A stretch of 64,000 nucleotides of DNA from positions 4,123 to 68,122 of the forward strand of contig CAZNPW010000010.1 of the NCBI GenBank assembly GCA_964575185.1, given 5' to 3'. The notes under the pieces are model-generated. The model saw only the letters and a list, made by a program, of their open reading frames with translations, was not told the origin of the DNA and ran no database searches. Positions 42,082 to 52,253 of the stretch are shown piece by piece. Both the position numbers and the translations under genes were made by a program. The DNA is from CAZNPW01 sp964575185 (GTDB lineage: Bacteria; Pseudomonadota; Alphaproteobacteria; Rhodobacterales; Rhodobacteraceae). The first letter of the stretch is position 1. Each line of letters begins with the position of its first letter.

Positions 42082-43374
42082 TCAGGCCAGGGGCAGCCGG
42101 ATCACGGCGCAGAGGCCGCGCGGCACGGTGTTCTCCAGCGCGATGGCACCGCCGTGGGCGGTCACGATCTGCCGCGCGATCGAAAGCCCCAGGCCCGCCC
42201 CGCCGGTTTCGGCACTGCGGCTGTCCTCGCCGCGCACGAAGGGGTCGAACACCGTGGCCAGAAGCGCGTCGGGAAGCCCCGGGCCGTCGTCGGCGATCCG
42301 CACCACGGCCATCGAGCCCTCGACCGTCAGCGCGATGCGCGCCGCACCGCCGTAGCGCAGCGCGTTGTCCACGATGTTGCCGACGGCCCGCCCCAGCGCG
42401 ACCGGCCGCCCCCGCACGGTCGCCTCCGCCCCGGGCGCAAGCTCCGCGCCCCGCTCCGCCGCGAGGCGCGCCAGCAGCGGGCGCAGGGGCAGCGGGCCCG
42501 CCGCCTCGGCCTCGGTTCCGCCGCGGGCGTACGCCACAAGGCCGTCTGCCATCACCGCCATCTCGTCGAGCGTGGCGACCATCGGGTCGCGCTCGGCGTC
42601 GTCGTCCAGCATCTCGGCCCGCAGGCGCAGGCTGGTGATCGGGGTCCGCAGATCGTGGCCGACGGCCCCGACCATCCGCAGCCGTTCGGCCTCGAAGGCC
42701 GCGATGCGCTCCTGCATCGCGTTGAAGGCCGTGGCCACCGCCTGCACCTCGCGCGCGCCGCGGACCGGCACCCGGGCCGACCGGTCGCCCGCACCCGCGG
42801 CCTCGGCCGCGCGTTCCAGCGCGCGCAGCGGCCGCGTCAGGCCGCGCAGGAAGATCAGCCCGACGGCCAGCACCGCGACCAGCGACACCAGCAGGATCAG
42901 GCCCAACGCCAACCCCGGCGCGGGGTCCTCGCCGTCGTCCGCCTCCGTCGTGCGGAGGTTCAGCCAGACCGGGCCGTCGGGCCCCTGGACCGCGACCGAG
43001 ATCGCCAGGCTATCCGGCCCCGCGCGGGCCACCTGCACCGCGCGGCCGTCGAGCGCGTCCGACAGCCGCCGCGTCAGGCCCGAGGCCGCGGTGTCCGCCG
43101 CGGGCGGGTCGGCGAGAGGTTGCGGACCGAGCGTCAGGTCGGCACCGTGCCGCCGGGCGCGGCGCAGGATCTCGGGCCACAGCGCGGCCGGTGCCGCCTC
43201 GAACACGGGCACGAGTCCGAGGCTGCGCGCCAGGTCCCTGTCGCCCGTCGCGCGCGCATCGAAACGTTCGCGCTGCAGGGCCAGGACCGACAGCGCGACG
43301 AGGTTCGCCACGACCAGCGCCAGCGCCAGCAGCAGCGCGAAGCGCGCCGCGAGCCCCAGCGGTCGCACGGTCAT
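42082..43374 (-). CDS. Two-component sensor histidine kinase (EnvZ-like)
   Basis: A 430-residue inner-membrane kinase. Membrane helices near 10-30 and 155-178 flank a ~120-residue periplasmic sensor; HAMP follows (about 180-230). HisKA has VGHDLRTPITSLRLRAEM. The HATPase has N box DNALRYG, DDGPGLPD, and GGAGLGLSIARQIV. The start overlaps the response-regulator stop (ATGA). The signal is unknown; the nearby EF-hand protein suggests divalent metal or envelope sensing, which is inference. Confidence 0.93.
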   Translation of the reverse strand: MTVRPLGLAARFALLLALALVVANLVALSVLALQRERFDARATGDRDLARSLGLVPVFEAAPAALWPEILRRARRHGADLTLGPQPLADPPAADTAASGLTRRLSDALDGRAVQVARAGPDSLAISVAVQGPDGPVWLNLRTTEADDGEDPAPGLALGLILLVSLVAVLAVGLIFLRGLTRPLRALERAAEAAGAGDRSARVPVRGAREVQAVATAFNAMQERIAAFEAERLRMVGAVGHDLRTPITSLRLRAEMLDDDAERDPMVATLDEMAVMADGLVAYARGGTEAEAAGPLPLRPLLARLAAERGAELAPGAEATVRGRPVALGRAVGNIVDNALRYGGAARIALTVEGSMAVVRIADDGPGLPDALLATVFDPFVRGEDSRSAETGGAGLGLSIARQIVTAHGGAIALENTVPRGLCAVIRLPLA

Positions 43375-44093
43375 TGCACCACGTCTCCCACCGGCACGGC
43401 CAGCCGGTATCCCCCGCCCCATTCGGTCAGCAGGATCGCCGGTCGGGCCGGATCGGCCTCGATCTTGCGCCGCAGGCGGCTGATCTGGTTGTCGATGGCG
43501 CGGTCATAGGGGCGTTCCTCGCGCGACTGCGTGAGGTCGAGCAGGCGGCGCCGCGACAGCACCGTGCCCGGGTTGTCGAGAAAGACCTGCAGCAGCCGCC
43601 CCTCGGCCGTCGTCAGCGGCACGGTCTGCCCGTCCGGCGCGATCAGCAGCAGCGCGGCCGGATCGGCGGTCCACGCGCCGAAGCGCCGCCGCCCGGAGGA
43701 CACCGCGACGGGCGGCGCGGGCGGGATCCGCCGCAGGACGGCGCGGATGCGGGCCAGCAGTTCGCGGGGGTTGAAGGGCTTGACGACATAGTCGTCGGCC
43801 CCGAGTTCCAGCCCCACGATGCGGTCGGTCGCGTCGGCCATCGCGGTCAGCAGGATGACCGGCGGCCCGCCGCGCCCGACGAGCCAGCGGCACAGGCTGA
43901 AGCCGTCCTCGCCCGGCATCATCACGTCGAGGATGACGAGGTGGATCGCCGCCTCCGCCACCGCCGCGCGTCCCTGTGCGGCCCCGGCCGCCAGCGTCAC
44001 GCGGAAGCCCTGCTTGCGCAGGTATTGCCCCAGCGGCTCGCGGATGTCGCGCGCGTCATCGACGACCAGAAGGTGCGGCGCGATCTCGTCCAT
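43371..44093 (-). CDS. OmpR family response regulator
   Basis: A 240-residue regulator: receiver (about 7-120) with VVDDARD, phospho-Asp in LVILDVMMPGEDG, T in LLTAMAD, and K in VKPFNPREL, then a winged-helix domain (about 140-235; RLLQVFLDNPGTVLSRRRLL, YDRAIDNQISRLRRKIE, EWGGGYRL). It is first in an operon with its kinase and divergent from the EF-hand gene, whose upstream region has inverted TGTCGCA/TGCGACA repeats that may be binding sites. Confidence 0.94.
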   Translation of the reverse strand: MDEIAPHLLVVDDARDIREPLGQYLRKQGFRVTLAAGAAQGRAAVAEAAIHLVILDVMMPGEDGFSLCRWLVGRGGPPVILLTAMADATDRIVGLELGADDYVVKPFNPRELLARIRAVLRRIPPAPPVAVSSGRRRFGAWTADPAALLLIAPDGQTVPLTTAEGRLLQVFLDNPGTVLSRRRLLDLTQSREERPYDRAIDNQISRLRRKIEADPARPAILLTEWGGGYRLAVPVGDVVQ

Positions 44094-44149
44094 GTGCCCT
44101 TGCTACGCCCGGACACCCGACCCGCGCCAGCCCGCACGGCACGGCGAGA

Positions 44150-44196
44150 TTGTCGCAAGGCGTGTCAGGCGCGCCGTGTGCGACAGGCCGCGACAA
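44150..44196. promoter_or_regulatory. Inverted TGTCGC/GCGACA repeats between response regulator and EF-hand gene
   Basis: TTGTCGCA (44150-44157) faces TGCGACA (44179-44185) and GCGACAA (44190-44196) in the 199-bp divergent region. A binding site for the adjacent regulator is possible but unproven. Confidence 0.35.
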
Positions 44197-44292
44197 GCCG
44201 CCGGTCGCGCTGACACGGGCAGTCGGGCATGGCTGCCCATGTGACAGCCACAGAGCCGACAGGCGGCTCTGGACACACAAGGGAACCTACGC

Positions 44293-44964
<672 letters not shown>

Positions 44965-44985
44965 CGCCGCCCCGTCGCGGCATCG

Positions 44986-45936
44986 TCAGGGCAGGTAGAC
45001 GGCCTCGAACGTCGCCAGCTCCACGCCGGACGCTTCGGCCAGCCGCAGCGTCCGGCCACCGATGGCAAAGCTCTCCACGCGCCCCAGCGCCTCGGCCAGC
45101 CGCCTTTCGCGGTCGTCCAGCGGGGCGGGGCAGGCCATCCGTGTCGTCGCCGCCGCGCCGAACCGCAGGGTCTGCCCGTCGCGCGTCACCCGGCCGGTCA
45201 GGCGGTTGCATCCGGCCGAGGCGGCAAAGCCGTCGTCCGTCACGGCGAGGAAGGGTTCGTTCAGCGGCGGCCGCCAGTCCACCGTCTCGTCCCCGAGCGT
45301 GATGAGCCGCCATAGCGTGGCCTCGAGCGGCGGACGGGCGGCGGCGCGGGCGCAGTCCTCGGCCGGCCAGGCGGCGCCGAAGCGGTCGACCGTCAGCGCA
45401 GGCCCGCGGTCCCCCGGCCCGACCGTCGCATCCAGCGTGACGAACAGCGCCGCGTCCGCCTGCGGCCGCGCCTGCGCGTAGGCCGCCCGAAGCGCGGTGA
45501 TGTCGCCGCCGTCGTTCACCCGGTAGATCATGTCGGTCGCGCAGGCGACCAGGATCGGCCCGCCGGCGAAGGTGGTGAACATCCCTTCCACCGGCAGGCT
45601 GAAGGTCGCGGGGGTCAGCGTGCCGCCGGTCACCAGGTCGCCGCCGCCCTCCGGCACCAGCCGGGTCGCGTTGCGCACGGTCAGGGGCAGTTCCTCCTCC
45701 CCCAGGTCCAGAACGATCCCGCCCGCCGTCGCGTGCCACCTGCCCATCGCGGGCACTCCGTCGCGCAGCAGGTGGAACGCCTGCCCGGGCCAGAGGTCGA
45801 GCTGCCAGTCCGCCGCCGCCCCGTCCTCCCCCAGATAGGTCGCGGGCACCTGCGCCCCGTGCGCGCCCACGAACGCGTCCTGCGCCGACAGCGGCGAGGC
45901 GAGCAGCAGCAGGGCCAGGGGCAGCGGCAGGCGCAT
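44986..45936 (-). CDS. Exported META-domain (HslJ-like) protein
   Basis: A 316-residue protein with a signal peptide (MRLPLPLALLLLASPLSA, then Q). The middle has an NlpE/COG3650-like region (QAFHLLRDGVPAMGRWHA, ILVACATDMIYRV), and the C-terminus a META domain (SAGCNRLTGRVTRDG, ATTRMACPAPLDDRERRL). HslJ/META proteins are linked to heat and drug resistance in the envelope. It converges with the EF-hand gene with a 21-bp gap. Confidence 0.85.
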   Translation of the reverse strand: MRLPLPLALLLLASPLSAQDAFVGAHGAQVPATYLGEDGAAADWQLDLWPGQAFHLLRDGVPAMGRWHATAGGIVLDLGEEELPLTVRNATRLVPEGGGDLVTGGTLTPATFSLPVEGMFTTFAGGPILVACATDMIYRVNDGGDITALRAAYAQARPQADAALFVTLDATVGPGDRGPALTVDRFGAAWPAEDCARAAARPPLEATLWRLITLGDETVDWRPPLNEPFLAVTDDGFAASAGCNRLTGRVTRDGQTLRFGAAATTRMACPAPLDDRERRLAEALGRVESFAIGGRTLRLAEASGVELATFEAVYLP

Positions 45937-46175
45937 GGGCGGACGGTTCCTCGATCTGTCCCGCATCATGGCACGGCCCGCCGCCCGTGCAAGCCCGACC
46001 GCAGCGGGGCGACTTCCCGCCCGCGCGGCTACCCCTTTGGAACCATTCCCGTTCCGGTGCATTGGCACTTCCGAAGGCCCGATGCGCGGGCCGAACTGCG
46101 GAGCCAGACAGCCATGCACGACAAGACCCGGTTCGCCCGGCGCGGATATCTTTTGCCTGCCGCCGGGGGCCGCCC

Positions 46176-47303
46176 GTGAACCGGCCGTTCTACCTGGCCG
46201 AACCGCAAACTCCCGTCCTGCTGTGCTTTTCGCACCTGCGCTGGGATTTCGTGTTCCAGCGCCCCCAGCACCTGATGACCCGTGCCGCCGCGACCCACCA
46301 GGTGCTGTACATCGAGGAGCCCGACTTCGCCCCCGGTCCCGCGCACTACCGGATGCGCGTGGTCGAGGCCGGCGTCGCCGTCCTGACCCCCGTCATCCCG
46401 CACGGATCGGACCCGGTCGCGGAGCAGCGAGACTTTGTGAGCGCGCTGGTCGATCACCTCGGCGCGCGCCGCTTCGTCCACTGGTACTACACGCCGCAGG
46501 CGCTCGCCTTCACCGAAAGCCTGCCGCGCGACCTCTGCGTCTTCGACTGCATGGACGAGCTGTCCGCCTTCCGCTTCGCCCCGCCCGAGCTGCGGGCGCG
46601 CGAGGCGGCGCTGATCGCGCAGGCCGACATGGTCTTCACCGGCGGCGCAAGCCTTTACGCCGCCAAGCGCGACCGGCACCGGATGGTGCGCTGTTACCCC
46701 TCCAGCGTCGACGTCGCGCATTTCTCGGCCGCCCGGAGCGCGCTGCCCGACCCGCAGGACCAGGCCCGCACCCCGCACCCGCGCGTGGGCTTCTTCGGCG
46801 TCATCGACGAACGCATGGACCTGGGCCTCGTCGCCCGCGCCGCGGCGGACCTGCCCGACGTGCAGTTCGTCATGCTCGGCCCGGTCTGCAAGATCGACGA
46901 GGCCGACCTGCCGCGGGCGGCGAACCTGCACTGGCTGGGCCGCAAGGGCTATGCCGAGCTGCCCGCCTATTTGTCCAACTGGGATGCCGGCTGGATGCCC
47001 TTCGCGCTGAACGAGGCGACGCGCTTCATCAGCCCGACGAAGACGCCCGAGTTCCTCGCGGCCGGTCTGCCTGTCGTGTCCACCGCGGTGACCGACGTGG
47101 TCGAGGGCTACGGCAAGCCCGGCCTCGTCACCATCGCCGGGGCCGAGGACATCGCCCCGGCGCTGCGCGCGGCCCTGGCCCCGCCCGCGGCGCGCTGGCG
47201 GGCGGCTGTCGACCGGCGGCTGTCGGCGATGTCGTGGGACGCGACCTGGGCCGCGATGCGCGGCGACATGCAGGCCTGCCTGCGCCAGCCGGTCGAGGTG
47301 TGA
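46176..47303 (+). CDS. GT-B glycosyltransferase, first gene of the glf cluster
   Basis: A 375-residue transferase with the N-terminal signature FSHLRWDFVFQRPQHLM typical of GT1/GT4-like enzymes found beside glf, and a C-terminal nucleotide-sugar domain (RVGFFGVIDERMDLGLV, SPTKTPEFLAAGLPVVST with the usual Glu). It is presumably cytoplasmic. The GTG start at 46176 follows a GGGGG stretch. It is separated from glf by 2 bp. A role in galactofuranose-containing glycan assembly is inferred. Confidence 0.88.
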   Translation: MNRPFYLAEPQTPVLLCFSHLRWDFVFQRPQHLMTRAAATHQVLYIEEPDFAPGPAHYRMRVVEAGVAVLTPVIPHGSDPVAEQRDFVSALVDHLGARRFVHWYYTPQALAFTESLPRDLCVFDCMDELSAFRFAPPELRAREAALIAQADMVFTGGASLYAAKRDRHRMVRCYPSSVDVAHFSAARSALPDPQDQARTPHPRVGFFGVIDERMDLGLVARAAADLPDVQFVMLGPVCKIDEADLPRAANLHWLGRKGYAELPAYLSNWDAGWMPFALNEATRFISPTKTPEFLAAGLPVVSTAVTDVVEGYGKPGLVTIAGAEDIAPALRAALAPPAARWRAAVDRRLSAMSWDATWAAMRGDMQACLRQPVEV

Positions 47304-47305
47304 CG

Positions 47306-48430
47306 ATGCACGACTGGCTGATCGTCGGCGCAGGCTTCGCCGGCAGCGTGCTTGCCGAACGGATCGCCTCGCAGCGCGGCGAGAAGGTGCTGGTGATCGA
47401 CCGCCGCCCGCACATCGCGGGCAATGCCTATGACCATCTGGACGACGCCGGCATCCTGATCCACCGCTACGGCCCGCACATCTTCCACACCAATGCCGAC
47501 TCCGTGGTCGACTACCTGTCGCAGTTCACCGCCTGGCGGCCCTACGAGCACCGGGTGCTGGCGCAGGTCGACGGGATGCTGTTGCCGATCCCGATCAACC
47601 TCGACACGATCAACCGCCTTTACGGCCTGTCGCTCGACAGCGCCGGGATGGAGGCGTTCCTCGCCGAACGGCGCGAGCCGGTGAAGGACATCCGCACCTC
47701 GGAGGACGTGGTCGTCTCGACCATCGGGCGCGAGCTCTACGAGAAGTTCTTCCGCGGCTACACGCGCAAGCAATGGGGCCTCGACCCGTCGGAACTGTCG
47801 CGGCAGGTGACCGCGCGCATCCCGACCCGGACCAACCGCGACGACCGCTACTTCACCGACAGCTTCCAGGCGATGCCGCGCGACGGCTACACTGCGATGT
47901 TCCGCAACATGCTGGACCATCCGAACATCTCGGTCGAACTCGGCACGACCTGGGCCGAGGTCAAGGACCGCGGCCTGGCCCGCTGCACCGTCTTTACCGG
48001 GCCGATCGACGAATACTTCGACCACCACTACGGCCGCCTGCCCTACCGCTCGCTGCGGTTCGACCACCGGACGCTCGACGCGGGCCAGGCGCAGCCCGTC
48101 GCGGTGGTGAACTACCCGCAGACGGAAGCCTACACGCGGATCACCGAATACAAGCACCTGACCGGTCAGGTGCACGCCAGGACCAGCCTGACCTACGAAT
48201 ATCCGACCGACATCGGCGACCCCTACTACCCGATCCCGCGGCCGGAAAACCAGGCGCTCTACCAGATGTACCGCCGCGCGGCGGAGCGGACGCCGGACGT
48301 GTGGTTCGTCGGGCGGCTCGGGTCCTACCAGTATTTCAACATGGACCAGGTCGTCGGGCAGGCGCTCGCGACCTTCGACCGGATCAACGCGACCCGGGCA
48401 CCGACCGCCTTCGCCAGGCCCGCCGAATGA
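47306..48430 (+). CDS. glf: UDP-galactopyranose mutase
   Basis: A 374-residue FAD enzyme that converts UDP-galactopyranose to UDP-galactofuranose. FAD fold WLIVGAGFAGSVLAERIA (about 4-21), RRPHIAGNAYD, the substrate-side YGPHIFHTN, FFRGYTRKQWG, and the late GRLGSYQYFNMDQV are all diagnostic. Its presence indicates that the surrounding glycan contains galactofuranose. It overlaps the next gene by 4 bp. Confidence 0.97.
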   Translation: MHDWLIVGAGFAGSVLAERIASQRGEKVLVIDRRPHIAGNAYDHLDDAGILIHRYGPHIFHTNADSVVDYLSQFTAWRPYEHRVLAQVDGMLLPIPINLDTINRLYGLSLDSAGMEAFLAERREPVKDIRTSEDVVVSTIGRELYEKFFRGYTRKQWGLDPSELSRQVTARIPTRTNRDDRYFTDSFQAMPRDGYTAMFRNMLDHPNISVELGTTWAEVKDRGLARCTVFTGPIDEYFDHHYGRLPYRSLRFDHRTLDAGQAQPVAVVNYPQTEAYTRITEYKHLTGQVHARTSLTYEYPTDIGDPYYPIPRPENQALYQMYRRAAERTPDVWFVGRLGSYQYFNMDQVVGQALATFDRINATRAPTAFARPAE

Positions 48431-49062
48431 ACCCTTCGCGGATCGTCGCCGTGTCGGACTTCGCGACCCGCGTGCCGCCGCTGCCGACCGACCTCGCCGC
48501 CGATCCGGGCCCTGCGCCGCGCCCGACCGGCCGGGTGGAGGTCCGCGGCGGCTATCTGGAGCGTCTGCCGCTCGTGACGCGGTCGCCCCATGGCCTCGAC
48601 CACCGGCGCTTCCGGGCCGAGGGGCATGGCGCGCCCTCCGCCTCGCGCGCCATGGCCGCCCACCTGCAGCGCTATGGCGCGCCGGACATCCTGTGCGTCT
48701 GGGGCCTGGGGATCACCGAAGCGATGCTCGACCTCTGCGCGGGCAGCATCCGCATCTACAACTCGCTTGACGTCGACGCCCTTCGGATCCCGCACGAGGT
48801 CGGCCGGCATTTCGACGTCGTCCTGTGCGGCTCGCCCGCGCAGGAGACTGCGGTGCGCGCCCGGCACCCCCGGGCGATCACGGCGGTCCTGCCCGTCGGG
48901 CCGGAGTTCGCATCGGACGCGACCTTCCGCCCGCTGGGCGGGCCGAAGGACATCGACGTGATCGTCGTGCAGCGCCTCTGGACCTGGCCGCAGTCGATTG
49001 CCCGGCTCGGCGCGCTGATCGACCAGGCGCGCCGCCGCGGCGGGGCCGAGCGCGCGTCATGA
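48427..49062 (+). CDS. Half-length glycosyltransferase-like protein
   Basis: A 211-residue protein resembling only the N-terminal acceptor half of a GT-B enzyme (HLQRYGAPDILCVWGLGITEAML, IYNSLDVDALRIP, VLCGSPAQETAVRARHP). It stops just after the domain-crossing strand (DIDVIVVQRLWTWPQ), so the nucleotide-sugar domain is missing. It overlaps the neighbours at both ends (ATGA), which argues for a functional reduced protein or partner subunit, although a truncated relic cannot be ruled out. Confidence 0.6.
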   Translation: MNPSRIVAVSDFATRVPPLPTDLAADPGPAPRPTGRVEVRGGYLERLPLVTRSPHGLDHRRFRAEGHGAPSASRAMAAHLQRYGAPDILCVWGLGITEAMLDLCAGSIRIYNSLDVDALRIPHEVGRHFDVVLCGSPAQETAVRARHPRAITAVLPVGPEFASDATFRPLGGPKDIDVIVVQRLWTWPQSIARLGALIDQARRRGGAERAS

Positions 49063-52000
49063 CCCGGCACCTCGCGCCGCCGACGCGCGTCGTCCCGGCC
49101 ACCGTGATCCTCGCCACCGACAGCACCGATCCCTCGGGCGTCGGCCACCACATGATCGCGCTCGCGCGCCACCTCGACCCCGGCCTGCGCCCGGTGCTCG
49201 GCTTTGCCGAAAGCCCCCATGCCGCGCATTTCGTCGCCTGCGCCGCAGCCGCTGGCCTGACGGCGCAGCCGGTCAGCGACTGGCCGGCATGGATCGTGCG
49301 GCAGGGCGCGGCGCTGCTGCACGTCCACGCCGGGATCGGGTGGGAGGGGCAGGCGCTGGCCGCCACGGGGCGCGCCGCCGGGCTGCCGGTGCTGCGCACC
49401 GAACACCTGCCCTGGCTCATCACCGATCCGGGCCAGCGGCAGGACTACGCCACGGCGCTGCGCCATGTGGACGGGCTGGTCGCGGTGTCGGGGACGGCGG
49501 GGGCAAGCTGGCAGGCGGCGTTGGCCGGCATGATCGCGCCGCCGCTGCGCGTCGTGCCGAACGGGATCGCGGCCCCCCGCCCCGCCACGGCGCGCGAAGC
49601 GGTGCGCCAGGCGCTGGGGCTTGCGCCCGCCGACATGCTGGTCCTGCACGTCGGCCGCTTCATGCCGCAGAAGGCGCAGGAGGTGCTGGTGGCGGCCTTC
49701 GCCCTCCTGCCGGATGACCTTTCGGCACGCCTTCTGATGATCGGCGACGGCGAGACGCGCGCGGCCGTCGCGGCGCAGGCGACGGGCCTGCCCGTGACGT
49801 TCCTCGACGCCCGCGAAGACCTGCCTTGCGTGATGCGCGCCGCCGACCTCTTCGTGCTGCCCTCGCGGTTCGAGGGCCTGCCGCTCGTGCTGCTCGAGGC
49901 GATGGCGCTGGGCCTGCCGGTCGTCGCCACGCGCATCTGCGGCATCGTCGATGCGCTCGGGGCCGACCATCCGGGCCTTGTCCCGCCCGACGACGCCCCG
50001 GCGCTGGCGACCGCGATGGCCGCGCGGCTGTCCGACCCGGCGCGCGCCGCGCGCGAGGGCAGGGAACTGCAAGTCCGCGCCAGCCGTTTCACCGCGCAGC
50101 GCATGGCCGAAGGCGTCGCCGCGATCTACCGCCAGACACTTCGCCGCAAGGAGCGCGCCCCGATGACGACCCCCACCCGCGTCGGCTTCGTCGGCACCGG
50201 CGGCATCGCCCGCCGCCACCTGGGCGTGCTGGCCGACTTCGCCGACGTGCGCGTGACCGCCGTGACCGACCCCGACCGCGCCAGCGCGGAGGAGATCGCG
50301 GCTCCGCTCGGCGCGCGGGTCGATGGCGACGTGCAGGCGATGCTCGGCCAGGGCGACATCGACGCGCTGTTCATCTGCGTCCCGCCCTTCGCGCACGGCC
50401 CCGCCGAACGCGCCGCGCTGGCCGCCGGCGTGCCGTTCTTCGTGGAAAAGCCCGTGTCGCTCGACCTCGCGCTCGCCGAGGAGATCGCGGCGGGGATCGC
50501 GGCCAAGGGGCTGGTCACGGCGGTCGGCTACCACTGGCGCTATCTCGACACGCTCGACACGGCCCGCCGCGCGCTGGCCGCCAACCCGGCGCAGCTGATC
50601 GTCGGGCACTGGCTCGATTCGACCCCTCCGCCCGGATGGTGGGGCCGGCAGGACCAGTCGGGCGGGCAGTTCGTCGAACAGGTCACCCACCTGATCGACG
50701 CCGCACGCGTCCTCGCCGGTGCCGTCACCCGCGTCTACGCCCAGGGCAACCACAAGGCGCGTGAGCGTTTCCCGGCGCTCGACGTGCCCACCGCCGGCAC
50801 CGCGACGCTGACCTTCGAGGGCGGCGCGGTGGCGAACCTGTCGGCGACCTGCCTTCTGGACTGGAACCACCGCACCGGCCTGCACGTCTTCGCCGACGCG
50901 CTGGCGATCGAGCTGTCGGACCGCGACGTGATGGTCGACACGGGCCGCGGCCGCCACCCCGAGGGGGCCGAGGGCGACCCCGTCTGGCGGCAGGACCGCG
51001 ACTTCATCGACGCGGTGCGCGGCAAGCCCGATCGCATCCGCACCCCCTATGCCGAAGCGGTCGAGACGCACCGCGTCGCGCTCGCCGTGGCGGAGTCCAT
51101 GTCCACCGGCGCCGTCGTCACGCTCCCCGGCACCGCGCCCGCGCCGCTGCCGCCCCCCGGCCACCTGCGGCCCCAGCCCGCGCGCCCGCAGGACCATCGG
51201 CGCGTCCGCTCGCTGGGGGTGGAGGCGCCGGGGCGGGCCTACTTCTTCGACTATCACGAAGGCCCGGCGGGCGACGGGCAGGTCCGGCTCGACCTGATGT
51301 ACACTGGGCTGTCGGCGGGCACCGAGCTCACGATCCTGAAGGGCACGAACCCCTACCTGCACGCCCGCTGGGACGCCGAGGCCGGGGTCTTCCGCGACGG
51401 CGAGCCGACGATGCGCTACCCGGTGCCCTTCATGGGCTACATGGAATGCGCCCGCGTCATCGACAGCCGGGCGGAGGGCTTTGCGGTGGGCCAGGTCGTC
51501 GGCACCACCTTCGGCCACAAGACCGGCCACACCGCCGACCCGCGCCACGACCTGCTGGTGCCGCTGCCCGACGGGATGGACCCGCTGCTCGGCATCTTTG
51601 CAGCGCAGATGGGCCCGATCGCCGCCAACGGCATCCTCCACGCCGACGCGCTGGAGCGGGCCGACCGCTTCGGCGGCGGCATCGCCGGGCGCCGCGCGGT
51701 CGTCTGGGGCGGCGGGACGGTCGGCCTGCTGACCGCGCTGTTTGCGCGCGCTGCCGGGGCGACGGTCACGCTGGCCGAGCCGTCGGCCTTCCGCCGCTCC
51801 ATTGCCGACCGTCTGGGCCTGCACGCGACGGCCGAGGACGAGGCCTGGCAGGCGGCCAAGTCCGACGGCGGGGCCGATGTCGTGTTCCAGACCCGCGCGC
51901 GGGCCGACAGCCTGCACCTGTGCCTGCGGGCGCTGCGGCCGCAGGGGGCGGTGATCGACCTCGCCTTCTACCAGGGCGGCCTCTGCGACCTGCGCCTGGG

Positions 52001-52253
52001 GGAGGAGTTCCACCACAACGGCCTGTCGATCCACTGCGCCCAGATCGGCCGCGTGCCCCGCGGGATGGCCGAGGCCTGGCCCCGGGCGCGGCTGTCGGCC
52101 GAGACGCTGCGCCTGCTGTCGGCCGAGGGCGAGCGCGTCCGCGACGCCATGGTCACCCACGTCATCCCGCTGTCGGAAGCGCCTGCGTTCCTCACCTACC
52201 TCGTCGAAGACCGTCCCGAGTTCCTGCAGGTTGTGTTCACCCACGCATCATGA
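49059..52253 (+). CDS. Three-domain fusion: glycosyltransferase + Gfo/Idh/MocA oxidoreductase + MDR dehydrogenase
   Basis: One uninterrupted frame of 1064 residues. Residues 1-368 are a GT4-type transferase (LHVGRFMPQKAQEVLVAAF, LPSRFEGLPLVLLEAMALGLPVV). From 369, VGFVGTGGIARRHLGVL and EKPVSLDLALAEEI mark an NAD(P)-dependent Gfo/Idh/MocA sugar oxidoreductase. After a Pro-rich linker (about 690-715) comes a medium-chain dehydrogenase (VVWGGGTVGLLTALFARAAGA) lacking obvious zinc ligands. An AAGGAG 9 nt before the in-frame ATG at 50163 could also start the oxidoreductase pair separately. Likely makes and transfers a modified sugar; substrate unknown. Confidence 0.82.
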   Translation: MTRHLAPPTRVVPATVILATDSTDPSGVGHHMIALARHLDPGLRPVLGFAESPHAAHFVACAAAAGLTAQPVSDWPAWIVRQGAALLHVHAGIGWEGQALAATGRAAGLPVLRTEHLPWLITDPGQRQDYATALRHVDGLVAVSGTAGASWQAALAGMIAPPLRVVPNGIAAPRPATAREAVRQALGLAPADMLVLHVGRFMPQKAQEVLVAAFALLPDDLSARLLMIGDGETRAAVAAQATGLPVTFLDAREDLPCVMRAADLFVLPSRFEGLPLVLLEAMALGLPVVATRICGIVDALGADHPGLVPPDDAPALATAMAARLSDPARAAREGRELQVRASRFTAQRMAEGVAAIYRQTLRRKERAPMTTPTRVGFVGTGGIARRHLGVLADFADVRVTAVTDPDRASAEEIAAPLGARVDGDVQAMLGQGDIDALFICVPPFAHGPAERAALAAGVPFFVEKPVSLDLALAEEIAAGIAAKGLVTAVGYHWRYLDTLDTARRALAANPAQLIVGHWLDSTPPPGWWGRQDQSGGQFVEQVTHLIDAARVLAGAVTRVYAQGNHKARERFPALDVPTAGTATLTFEGGAVANLSATCLLDWNHRTGLHVFADALAIELSDRDVMVDTGRGRHPEGAEGDPVWRQDRDFIDAVRGKPDRIRTPYAEAVETHRVALAVAESMSTGAVVTLPGTAPAPLPPPGHLRPQPARPQDHRRVRSLGVEAPGRAYFFDYHEGPAGDGQVRLDLMYTGLSAGTELTILKGTNPYLHARWDAEAGVFRDGEPTMRYPVPFMGYMECARVIDSRAEGFAVGQVVGTTFGHKTGHTADPRHDLLVPLPDGMDPLLGIFAAQMGPIAANGILHADALERADRFGGGIAGRRAVVWGGGTVGLLTALFARAAGATVTLAEPSAFRRSIADRLGLHATAEDEAWQAAKSDGGADVVFQTRARADSLHLCLRALRPQGAVIDLAFYQGGLCDLRLGEEFHHNGLSIHCAQIGRVPRGMAEAWPRARLSAETLRLLSAEGERVRDAMVTHVIPLSEAPAFLTYLVEDRPEFLQVVFTHAS
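50148..50165 (+). promoter_or_regulatory. Internal ribosome site and start inside the fusion gene
   Basis: AAGGAG (50148-50153), 9 nt, ATG (50163-50165), in frame with the upstream transferase. It marks the old gene border and may still produce a separate ~696-residue oxidoreductase. Confidence 0.6.

Noticed and set aside
48756..52244. Minus-strand open frame of 1162 codons
   Set aside because: Opposite the glycosyltransferase fusion; low-complexity shadow composition with no recognisable domain.
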